Assembly (NCBI GenBank): GCA_026027325.1
Contig: JAMSLZ010000007.1
Coordinates: 1,550,001-1,614,000 of the forward strand
Direction: 5' to 3'
Length of the DNA stretch: 64,000 bases
Origin: Actinomucor elegans
Taxonomy: Eukaryota > Mucoromycota > Mucoromycetes > Mucorales > Mucoraceae
A program made the translations under genes and the position numbers. The number at the start of each line of letters is the position of its first letter. Position 1 is the first letter of the stretch. A model generated the notes under the pieces. It was not told the origin of the DNA. It ran no database searches and saw only the letters and a program-made list of their open reading frames with translations. Below, in pieces: positions 12,690 through 23,327 of the stretch.

Positions 12690-14696
12690 ATGTTTGCTTT
12701 AAGAAAGTTCACGGCTTCTTTACACAAGAATGTTCAACCAGCTGTTCGCCATATCAACAAGAATCGTTTGATTCAAGGTCGCACTGCCATTGTACCACAT
12801 TACCCAATGCTCAAGCGCTTTGTTTCTACCACAGCCGAACAAGAAGAAAATAACGATCCAACTGCGTCTACAAATGATCATCATGCCGTTGTATCTACCT
12901 TTGATCTGTTTTCCATTGGTGTTGGACCCTCTTCTTCGCATACCGTCGGTCCTATGAGAGCTGCCAAAATTTTTATTACCGATTTGAGGAAACACAACGT
13001 TTTGGATAAAGTAGCGACTCTTCGTGTTGGTAAGTACTGTTTTGTCGTTATCGCATATCAAAAAGATAAAGGATTTGGTTATTTTTATTATTAATGCACT
13101 CCGCATAATACATAATCTTTTATTCAAATTGATTTGCAGCAGACCGTGAAAAGTCTTATCTATCACTATAAACGGGAATTAACCTCATTATTTCCGTGCT
13201 TATAGATTTGTTCGGTTCATTAGCATTGACAGGCGTAGGTCATGGCACACCAGAAGCTATTTTGATGGGTATCGAAGGTGAAAGCCCTGATAAGGTTGAA
13301 ACATCCACTATTCAATCTCGTGTCAAGGACATTGAAACCAACAAATCAATTCGTCTGGACGGTACGCATCGTATCACATTCGATTATGACAAGGATATGG
13401 TGTTCAATTACTTCAAGACCTTGCCTCAACATCCCAATGGTCTTCGTTTCTGTGCTTATGACAAGGATGCTAACTTGGTAGCTACAAATGAATACTTTAG
13501 TATTGGTGGTGGCTTCGTAGTAAATGCTGAAACACAACTGGATCACGGTGAAAACGTATACTATAAGCAAATCAATGAAAAGGATGATGTGGTTGCTGAG
13601 CGTCGTGAGCAAGATGTAGCTGTTGTTTCATTGCCTTTCCGTAACTCTGAAGAACTGTTGGCTGTCTGTAAGCGCGAAAACATGACTATTGCTCAGGTTG
13701 TCTTTGAAAACGAGTTAAAATGGAGTACACCTGAAGAAATCCGCGAGAAGCTTTTGAGAATCTGGAACACTATGGATGATAGTATTCGTAATGGTGTCAT
13801 GGCTTCTCCTGACGACTATTTGCCTGGAAACCTTCGTGTTCGTCGCCGTGCTCCTCGTTTATATAATAAACTCTTGAAGGGTTTGTACGGTGGTCCTTTA
13901 AATTCTACTGGCGGTTACAATCATTCTCGTTTGTCTGAAAGCGCCAAGGAAGAAGATACTGCCTTAGCTGCACCTGATGTGACCAATACCCAATATCCTC
14001 TTGCCCTTACTTTCTTACCAAAGAAACCCAAGAAGAAGTTCGTCTTGCCTGCTCTCGATTACTTGTCTGTATATGCTATTGCTGTCAATGAAGAGAATGC
14101 ATGTGGTGGACGTGTCGTTACTGCTCCTACTAACGGTGCTGCTGGTACTATCCCATCCGTACTAAAGTACTATCTCGAATTCATTTCCGAAAATCCCGAG
14201 AGAGATGTCATGGAATTCTTATTAACCACCTCTGCTATTGGTATGTTATTCAAGCGTGGCGCTAGTATTTCTGGTAAGTTTGCGTATAGATGAAGCACCT
14301 TTCATTTTTTAACTTATTCTTTTGAACTTAGCTGCTGAGGTGGGTTGCCAAGGCGAAGTTGGTGTCGCATGCTCTATGGCTGCCGCTGGTTTCACTGCTG
14401 TGATGGGTGGTTCTGTTGATCAAGTAGAGAATGCTGCTGAAATCGGTATGGAACACAACTTGGGTTTGACTTGTGATCCTATTGGAGGCCTTGTTCAAGT
14501 CCCTTGTATCGAACGTAATGCTTTAGCTGCTGTAAAGGCTATTGCTGCTGCTCAATTAGCTTTGAATGGCGAAGGTGATCACCGTGTGTCTCTTGATCAA
14601 GTCATCGAGACCATGCGTCAAACCGGTGTAGATATGATGTCCAAGTATAAGGAAACCAGCCAAGGTGGTTTGGCTGTCAATGTTCCTTTATGTTAA
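12690..14696 (+). CDS. L-serine dehydratase, iron-sulfur (bacterial SdaA type), mitochondrial
   Basis: Deaminates L-serine to pyruvate and ammonia with a [4Fe-4S] cluster acting as Lewis acid, unlike the PLP-dependent serine dehydratase usual in animals. Exons 12690-13029, 13206-14273 and 14332-14696 join in phase to 590 residues. Residues 1-50 form a basic, Ser/Arg-rich mitochondrial leader ([14 protein letters not shown]). The beta domain carries [18 protein letters not shown] (residues 75-92). The alpha domain carries [17 protein letters not shown] with Cys413, then Cys517 (GLTCDPIGG) and Cys528 (VQVPCIERN), the three expected cluster ligands. A linker of about 80 residues between the domains (around 310-390) is longer than I expect for bacterial enzymes. 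The first in-frame ATG is at 12690. It lies alone between HNT1 and a 2.9-kb gap. Confidence 0.93.
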
Positions 14697-15453
14697 ATAT
14701 TACTTAGAAAACCTCAAGAAATAGACAGACTTACCCATTCATATTTTCAAAGCATATTTGTCTCTTTTCTTACTTTCATCACTATTATTACATATCCTAT
14801 TACATATTTTCTTTTTTTCTTTATCATAAAATACTATTTATTACTTAATTGCTTAATAGTAACATCCATGTTTTCCTATATATGGTGTGTGTTTGAACCA
14901 AGAATACGAAATATAGACAGATGAGATCCGATTCAGTTCTTAAAAATTGCTGAGAAACATATACTCCAATACTTGTCTTTGTGTTTGGTATAGATCTCCA
15001 TATAACAGTCGTTTGTTTTTATCATTTCATATTTAATGCTTACAAATACTTGTCCAGGTGAGATCATGTCTTCTATAGTAATTTCTTTGTATTAACTTAA
15101 CATTACTTTTGCAGCTATTCTCATCTAGAATAAGCTTATTATGGCAATGCAATAGCCAATAACTAACGATCTGTCGTTTATCAAAATCCTTATTATTTTT
15201 GCCAACCCTGTCATTATATTATTCACTATACAATGACTCACTATACTTTTGGTTACATACTTGTCTCACTTTATTTGAACCTTCGTATATAAAAAAAACA
15301 TCTATAAAATTTAAATGTGTAATTTGGAATGCAGGGAACATGGTTGTAATATCCATTATACCTCTGGAAGAATGGCGTAAAACTGCTTCATTGTAACTTT
15401 CTTGGTCGTCGATGATTTAAAAATATTATCACTCACCACAGGTACTTCGAATA

Positions 15454-15455
<2 letters not shown>

Positions 15456-15499
<44 letters not shown>
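15456..15499. repeat. Homopolymer A tract (44 nt)
   Basis: Uninterrupted A run. Its length in the assembly is unreliable. No open frame upstream suggests a retroposed message. Confidence 0.9.
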
Positions 15500-15501
<2 letters not shown>

Positions 15502-16331
15502 ATAAGTTGGTATTGTAAGTCCTAGTCAGCTAGTTAGAAAGGACTATCACTGAACACTATTAGACATAATGGTAGTTTAACTATTGTTGTTTTATAGAAA
15601 TTATTATATGAAAAATACAGGAGGAAACCGAGTTTTTGCTTTTCAGGATTAGGCAATAACCTTCAGAATCATCTTTGTTTTGACCAATTAAGTTAAAAGA
15701 ACAACAAGTATTTGATTTTTGAATACTCTTTTTCATGGTACATATTCTGTTTGAAACCCTTTAATGTTAATCAATCATACTTACAATAAAATTCTGGGGC
15801 TTTATAGTTGAATCCCCCTAATAATATTGTAAAAATATTTATTCTAACGGATTCCAATCATAACTGACAGTTACTTACATTTCTTGTAGACCGGTAGATC
15901 TATAGATTCCATGACTAGTTCCAGTCAAAAGCATTATCTGACTAGTGTTTTATATATGGAATAAGCTATTTCATTTTTTTTTTCAATACCTGCTTGGTAA
16001 AAAGACTCAAAGTACCCAATTCTAAGGCCACTTGCTCGAAGTTGGTATCTTCTATTTAATAACAATAGAAGTACTTGCCTTGTTCTTTTTTGTGCTGAAC
16101 TTTTTGCGGCCACTTTTCTTGCATAAAAAGTTAGCAAACTCAGAGTCTGACACAGTTTCTAAGCATAGAAAGCCTATCACTCTCTTTTACTGCTTCATTC
16201 ATTATCAAGCGATAAAGATCTAGCTTGTAGATATGTGGGTTCAAAATAATTCTAAATAATCTTCATACTTCTTCAAAAGCCTTCTGTAACATATTGTAGA
16301 AAACGTCTATTCCTTCCGTATTAATACAGCT

Positions 16332-16596
16332 TTATTCTTTCTTTAAATACTCTTTCTTGATATATAAATACAGTGAATGTGGATCCTTTCGGTTTTTTGA
16401 CAGCGGAACCGTATTTGAAGATGATATTGGTTGCGTTTGGTTATCTAGAGCTGTTAACATTTGAGCTCCATTTATTAAACCATCAAATTTGTTTTCTATG
16501 TGCATGCTAATGCTATACATATATTCTTTGGTGCCTTCAAACCCTTCTTTCAGTTTAATCAAAACCCTTTTCTCGATTGAGTTTCCAATTTAAGTA
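16332..16596 (-). pseudogene. Coding-like fragment of unknown protein
   Basis: An open minus-strand stretch of about 88 codons ending in TAA at 16332. It has no convincing start, and a TAA lies just upstream in frame. It reads polar, helical sequence (IEKRVLIKLKEGFEGTKEY, then ENKFDGLINGAQML) and a Lys/Glu-rich end. Composition looks like real protein rather than translated AT-rich spacer. I do not recognise the family. Probably a C-terminal exon relic. Confidence 0.3.
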
Positions 16597-17640
16597 ATAA
16601 ATGCTTTCAAATCATCAACAACACAAGTTGGGGCTGCTTACAGTGGTGTGCTTGTGGGGCTATGTGGCATTATAACTTTAACAACGCAAGGGAGAAAAGA
16701 ATAATTCAAAATCATATGGCGCAGTGCGCTGAAAGAGCCATATAATCGTAGTATAAAAGAAAAAGGTACGTGCGTCCAAACTGTAACAAATACATACCAA
16801 AGTATCATTGATTACCTTATACAGCGATACAGCCCTTAAACAGAGATATGTTTCTTATACACACTCAGTATTAATACAAATAAATAACCATCTGTCACAA
16901 TTCAACGAGTAAAAACACAAGCTAGAAAAGCTAGTTAAACTATCGATTTTAAATTGAATAAAAACACAACGAAGTTATAATTGAATTTACCTGCTTTTAT
17001 CTATTTTATCTTGCGTAGTAACTTTATGCTCAATTTGGATAGATCCGAGTGCTTGTATTATATCAATAATACAGTCAATTCTTATTGCAAGATAGTAGGG
17101 CTGCCTTCGCTTAACAACTATATAGTCATAATAGGTTTTTTTATACTGAATGCAGGTTATATGTTTATTAATTGGAAGAAAAAAAAATACTAAGTATAAA
17201 CGTTTTATTTTCTTGATAGTCCTATATATACTTCATATACTTCATATATTGGTTAAATGGATATACGTAATAATCACATCAACTGCTTTGTATGTAAATG
17301 CATAGACTTCTACTGTACATCATTAGTTTATTTTTCAAAAAAATTTCTACCTCTATTACATATATCCATATGCTATAAAAGCAAAATATTGACAATATGA
17401 TGCCAATACCTCCACTATCTAATCTACTGTTAAATTTTTTTAACAAAAGCACTAAATCAATCAGTATTTTCTTACAATTAGACAAGATTATATAGCCAAA
17501 CCCAAGCCCTGAGGCCAGACTATATATAAAAAAAAAGATATATCATTTTACCACGAGCAAGTATATTTCTGTAATTTTATTGGAGTAGGAACATAACAAA
17601 ATCTTAATGTCTTATACGCATCACTTTAAATCAAATATGA

Positions 17641-19565
17641 TTAAGCCAGTGTTCGATTAAAAAAGTTTAAGGTATTGTTACTACGAAGAGCAATCCATTC
17701 CTTTAAGCTAGGGACATTGGCTACATTGACTGGACCATTTACGGCGGTTTCAAGAGAAATTGATGAGACATCCGTGATAGTGAAATTGCTCGATGAGGTG
17801 ACATTCATTGCCATTGAAGTATAGTAGTCTTTACCGACACGAGGAAGTTTTTTATCCCAAGCAACGTCTTCACCAATAAAAGTCATGAGTTGGTTAATAC
17901 GAGGAGTGAGGACTTGGGTATTAACAAGGCCAATAGTGAAGTTCAGTATCAACTCTTCGAATTCCTGCTTGAACTGAGGGACCTTCAAAAGACGAGTGGT
18001 TAAAGGGCTAGAGGACATGCCAGTGAACTGAGTATAGTTTCCAATATTTAATGTATCCCTATTCGATTGACTGGTACCCATAGTAAGATCCAGATCTTGT
18101 GTAGACATAATAAGGCGCTCGCTTTCAAGGTCATCGTACAAGATATAGTTGTTTCCCATTCCAAGATAGCCATCCATGTTGGACAAGACAACTTCTAAGG
18201 CTAGAGTACGCAAAACACTATCAGTATCAATCTTGCTTTGCCAAAGAGAAACCACCGAATTATCGACAGTAGTGGCATTAGATTGTTCAGAAATAAATTT
18301 GGTAAGATCCATGATTCGGGTGTAGTTGGCAGTTCCGGTAGAAGGATCTTCTTTAGCATCATAATAACCGCTGTATAGCGTAGCGTTGTCTCCCAGATAA
18401 GACAAATCAGCAGAAGCTCTTTGATGACTAGAACCATCCATACCAGAAGGAGGAGAACCATCTTGAGTTTGATTTTGAGATGTGCTTGGCGCTTGACCTT
18501 CAGATTTAGAATCACCAGTGCCACCACCCATGCCTACACCCTGCCCGGCATTCACATCAGCAACGAATAGGGTACCCTGATTGTATTCTTTGCTACCGTT
18601 AGCAAACTCGTTTCTGATCCAAGGGTTTTTAAAGTTTTCAGCTAAGCCAAAGAGACCAATTGCTTGATCATTGATATAAAGACGGACATAACTGTATCTA
18701 GTAGTAGGTAAACCCACAGACTCGGCAATCTCATAACCTAGCTTTTCTCGCATGTAAGAGATATCAGTGTCCATGGCTCTCAATTTAAAGCGACGGTAAT
18801 CAAAGAGATCCCTCTTCTTGGGTAATTCAAACTTGTAAGATAATTTTGGTAAGTAACGGGTACTGTGGCCTGAAATTGCGACAGTAACACCCTCAAATGA
18901 CTTAACTTTTTTGGGGCTATTGAGAGAAAGAACAGTTTAGTAAATGAATAAAAAACAAAGTTTACGCTTTGTTTTACCTTATGTAAGTCATGTTGAGAGT
19001 GATATCAATATCAGACTGTTGGTTTCCATGAATATAATCAATGGCTGATTGATTACCAAACAGATGAATGGTAGGGATTTCGCCATCAATATGAAGATCA
19101 GAATCAAGTCGATTGATAATAGGAAGAGGACTCATGATAGTGGGCAATTTGCTAAGCGTCATAGAGTTCCAAGATCTTCCATAATATTCATTTAATGTTT
19201 CGCTAGCATTAATGACAGGTTGACGAGAAAAAGTCTCTTGATCAATGACGCTGTAATTATCTTTTAGAAGGACAGCATACCTATAACCAGTACTGGCCAT
19301 AGGAGCTTCACCGGTATGAAGCAATGTAGAAGCCTCATTTACAGATGTTAATGGATACAATTGGTCGTCAACGATTACACCGACTGTTTGGTTACTAGGC
19401 ACAAGTGAGATAACATTATATGTGATGTTGGATGCAGTGGCTGTTGTGACAATTGTTAATACAGTTGTCAGAATACAAATGGCTATGTTTGAGCAGAACT
19501 ATATTAGCAAAATCATACAGTAAGATGGTAAATCAGGTGTATTACTTACCGGATGAAATTTTCAT
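17641..19565 (-). CDS. CotH: CotH-family secreted protein (CotH kinase fold)
   Basis: CotH proteins are secreted or surface proteins of Mucorales related to the Bacillus spore-coat kinase; some family members act as host-cell ligands. Exons 19565-19550, 19482-18978 and 18916-17641 join in phase to 598 residues. The start gives a clean signal peptide (MKISSAICILTTVLTIVTTA). The conserved core includes SGHSTRYLPKLSYKFELPKK, the stretch SNMDGYLGMGNNYILYDD (residues 419-436) and the Asp-rich DLDLTMG motif (448-454). A low-complexity Gly/Ser/Gln insert spans about 288-338. There are many N-glycosylation sequons. The protein stops shortly after the core (NFFNRTLA) with no Ser/Thr-rich tail or hydrophobic GPI-type end, so I infer it is soluble and secreted, unlike GPI-anchored family members. 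Whether it has kinase activity or any host role cannot be told from sequence. Confidence 0.9.
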
Positions 19566-19604
19566 AATTTGGTTTTTATAAAATATCCTTTGTACAAAAA
19601 GCTG

Positions 19605-19613
19605 ATTTATATA
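19605..19613 (-). promoter_or_regulatory. TATA box of the CotH gene
   Basis: On the minus strand TATATAAAT lies about 40 bp upstream of the ATG at 19565, a short leader. Confidence 0.5.
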
Positions 19614-21214
19614 CTTTCCTGATCTTGCTGATACGGTTCAACCTAAGATACTCTACGTCTTTAAATTTCTTACCATGAATCCTCGGAATCCAAGTAGAGT
19701 ACTGTCAGCACATACTGTGATTGGTTGCAAGTAACAAGCAAATGTATGAGTTTCAGGCTCAATTCAAGGACAGCGCCAAGATGCCAAGTGAAATTTAGTA
19801 TTAAAAACTATGGAAAAACTTGTATTGTATGGATTCAAATATACCATTAGTGCGTTTTGATTTTAAACCCGCACTGAGTTAAATGCTGGAATAAATAATA
19901 ATAATGTAATATAAGGCATATTTACAGTCATTAATTGTGTTAAAGTACATTAGAAAGCCAAAGCCACGTTAAAAATATCCTAAGGATATTTTCGTGCATG
20001 GCTGAGGTGTAGATAGTATAGTAGCAGATAATAATTAGCATACCTGGTTACTGGTTATAGTAGCACTTTAATATGGAAGAATGTTACTTATTTGCTTATT
20101 ACTGCTGAACGTATGTAATTTTAGATATAGTATGTTCATCATTGCTCTGTTTATTGAATTAGTTTTTCGGGAACAATATACTCCAGTATGTGTTTTATTG
20201 GGAGGAATAATTATACTGTTGCAGCAACAATGGCATATAATAAAACTCTATGAGTCACTGATAATCAAACGTCTAGAGTAATACTATTCTTATCAAACTA
20301 TACAATTCGAAAAATTATTTGATTTTCTGCAAAGTATTTTAAGTACATTTAATGGAAATGTATAGTTATTGACTTGCAGAGTATAACTTATATCTTTTCT
20401 GTATGAAGTTTGGTTTCTGAATCTCAATCAGGCAAGCTATCTCGATTGATATTGGCCAAATATCATATCAGATTTGCAGCCCAAGCTTAGAACGAATTTT
20501 TGTATCTACTGAAAGATCAATTAGGCACTGGCGTCTTAGTTGTATTAGATGCATTGTTCACAACATTTACCTAATTGAGATCTTCAATAGGTGCTTATGA
20601 ATTATTTTTTCCTTGGTGTTGATTTAGTGATACACTATAACCTTTTTTTTTATCTGTACTGTGATAATATGCTCAAGTTAATGACATCTGATAAAAGTAG
20701 TAATTTTGGCTGAGGAGCAGTGAATACTACATCAGTTTTTTTTAAGTGTTAATTAGCTTATTTACACTTCCTTAAAACTAACAAAAAGTCTAAGCTTAAA
20801 AGACACATGCCTACAAGACTATCTTATATAATGAAATGAAATGAGGAAAACCAAACACTTGATGTACAACATACGAATCAATAAGCTATAAAAATAATAA
20901 GAATGATCTTATTTAACTTAGCCTTACTCATAAATATAATCCAGTAAATCAAGCAAAACTTCATTTTATGTTTAAAGTATGAAGCGTTCTTCTTTTTGAA
21001 GGTTAATGATCAATTATAAAAAAAAAAAAAAAAGGTTAGTGGTATATGCTAAAGGGTAAATTTGAATTAATAATAAAGTTCAACTTCCATGTACTTAAAC
21101 CAACCAAAGACCAATTGATTTACCTTTTCAGTATTTTACGTGAAATGAATGAACGACAAAAATATATGCCAAGCCTACATACACTACATCGAGCACAAGT
21201 ATTAAAATAAATTT
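19614..21214. other. Intergenic, no gene seen
   Basis: AT-rich. No supportable reading frame. One degenerate repeat-family copy lies near 20400-20600 (gatattggccaaatatcata core). Confidence 0.55.
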
Positions 21215-21296
21215 TCCGGCTTACCTGATTCGAACAGGTGACCTAAAGATGTCTTTTCACTACAGTCTTCCGCTCTACCAACTGAGCTAAAGCCGG
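21215..21296 (-). tRNA. tRNA-Tyr (GTA) with a 9-nt intron
   Basis: Read on the minus strand from 21296. The acceptor stem CCGGCTT pairs with AAGCCGG. The D arm is GCTC/GAGC, and the anticodon stem GAAGA pairs with TCTTT. The loop is C-T-GTA-G, followed by the intron TGAAAAGAC before position 38. The T arm is ACCTG-TTCGAAT-CAGGT and the discriminator is A. The mature length would be 73 nt. An intron after position 37 is typical of eukaryotic tRNA-Tyr. The outer CACTA-like transposon starts 61 bp upstream of its 5' end. Confidence 0.96.
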
Positions 21297-21356
21297 ATTT
21301 GATAATTTGTAAAAGCCAATATTAGTCAACTCTCAGTGGTTACTAATATATTTAAA

Positions 21357-21640
21357 CACTGCAACTAATACCTACTTTTACGGCCGTAATATATTGGTAT
21401 TATTATGTAATATTACCGTACTTTTACCAAAATATTCCGGCCGTAACAGTTCAACTATTACCGCGGTATGTGTTCGCCTGTTACCATCCTTTTACGGCCG
21501 GACAAGTTCAACTAGTACTGTTGGTAAAAGTATGGTAAAAGTTCGTCTGTTCCATTGGTAAAAGGCCGTAAAAGTTCAACTATTTCCATGAAAATGACCG
21601 TAAAACAGTCCTCCTTTTACCGTCTTTTTACATATATTAC
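21357..21640 (+). repeat. Left terminal and subterminal repeat arm of the CACTA-like element
   Basis: Begins with the terminal repeat and contains repeated TTACGGCCGTAA-like palindromes and variants (accgcggta, acggccgga, aaggccgtaaaa) separated by gttcaact-type spacers. Such subterminal arrays are transposase or accessory-protein binding sites in plant CACTA elements. That role is inferred here. Confidence 0.75.
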
Positions 21641-22638
21641 GGTCCTTTTACATTAAATTGAACCAATAATAATTGATATTTTATAATTATACACATTTTA
21701 CATCTTTTACTATAATTTTGGTTTATACACATTTTTATTGAATAAAAATATTGTATATTCATTGCTAAATAATAATCCACCAGAAAGAGTACCAGATATA
21801 ATAGCCATAAATAACTAACTTCAGCAAACCAGTATTGTCGTAGTAAAACGCGCCATTTTTTAGAGAAGCAATCAGAGTAAAGAAAGCACAACCGAAAAGG
21901 CATTATATTAAGAAACGATCCAAAAGAAAAGCCACTTCAACCAAGAGGATAATTTAATTAGCAAAATCTAAACATCAAAAAGAGAGGTGAATAACGTGTT
22001 TATAATTCCAGTCAGAAGTTAAACATACCAAGTATTGTTGCGTAGGGGCATTCAGCAGAATAGTACTAAAACAAATGAAAATGGATGTAAGTAAAACAAG
22101 CTTTTGAGCGGATAGAAGATTAAGTGCTTACCATATGTTCAAGTATCAAAACGGCCTAAAAATGAGTGGTAAATGAAAGAAATCAGCACAGGTTAATTAA
22201 ACGTGAACGAAATTCATACATACCATAAAGATTATGACCAAAATAATTCGAGTTAACATAGCAGCTGGAAGCAGCAACTCAATCAAACCAATCTAACAGC
22301 TAAATGGAAGAATATATAAGAACAAAGTTGAAGAAGAAAGCTTTAATACATACAAAATATAGCAAGTGCATTTGAAGACGGAATCACCATTTGGAATATA
22401 TCGAGCATATTAATACCAATCAGATGATATGTTAAGCTAAGATTAACGAAGAATCTAAAAAACCGATCAGTTTATGAAGTAATTACAACTTTTTCTCTTA
22501 CCATTAAAATAAAAAAAAAAAAGCTCATGTAAAAAATAATGAGCTGTGAGTTTGCTAATGAGAGAAAAGAGGATTAAGTATGCTTCAAGCTATGATTTAA
22601 TAGGAATTTTTACCTTGATGGGAATGACTGATTAAAGC

Positions 22639-23144
22639 TGTTGTAAAGGTGGTAGATAAAGATTTTGGAAGATAGAAATACTTTTAAAACTGTGGATAGT
22701 TTTTTATTAGAGATCAAGAATTGATTAACTGGTCAAAAGGTGATAAAACGCATCTCTTATATACTTTTTCTCGGTCGGTACTTGATTCTAAATTCATATT
22801 ACGATTTGCCAGGAACAAGGTTGGACTGCGTATAAAGAAGACCAGGGATAATAACCAAATGAGCGGACCAAGATTAGCGGCGAGGAGTGTCGGGATCAAT
22901 ATATCCAAAGGTAATAGTATTGAATGTAATATTTGGTGTGAGAGATAGTATTTATCAATTAGCGTCTACTTGCTCAGAGTGATATATAAATAAAGATATT
23001 TTAACATAATCAAATACAGTCATTTACATTCTGGTTCTTGGTAATAATGCTTTATACACTTCTGCAGCTATATATAAGGATATCTATACGATTTTCTATC
23101 TGTACAGTATTCTCTTATTAATATAATTATGAGCGTTTACAACA
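22639..23144 (-). repeat. 3' LTR of the Gypsy element
   Basis: 506 bp, TGTTG...CAACA ends on the minus strand, indistinguishable by eye from the other LTR. It carries a TATATAAG box at 22756-22763 (minus). Confidence 0.96.
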
Positions 23145-23327
23145 TTATCCTCCACCAGAATCAAACAAACTTGTATTGATTCGGCAAGTGCGTCAGTTCC
23201 ACCAAATAGTACATTCATGCGGCTGAGTTTTGATTAACACGCTCAGGTATACCTCCTTTTACGCACCAATTCAGGGTCTTTTCTTGCATCGTGGCTTTTC
23301 TTGGTTCTTGTTTCATAACTTGCCTAC

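Larger units (their letters stand above)
14697..17640. other. Long intergenic region with poly-A tract and a coding relic
   Basis: No intact gene. It contains a 44-nt A-tract (15456-15499), an isolated repeat-like copy (15885-15960, with gatctatagatt) and a minus-strand coding-like fragment at 16332-16596 described separately. Confidence 0.55.

Noticed and set aside
12720..13166. 148-codon minus-strand frame
   Set aside because: Antisense to the serine dehydratase first exon and intron, which has strong homology on the plus strand.
15199..15396. 65-codon plus-strand frame
   Set aside because: Low-complexity, AT-driven composition, no splice or homology support.
22357..22460. An additional exon of the small hydrophobic gene starting MLDIFQMV
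   Set aside because: Joining it to either neighbour creates a stop codon in every phase, so it was left out of the model.
22714..22948. Open frames of 64 and 75 codons, repeated identically at 28374-28608
   Set aside because: They lie inside the two LTRs, so duplication reflects LTR identity. No coding signature.
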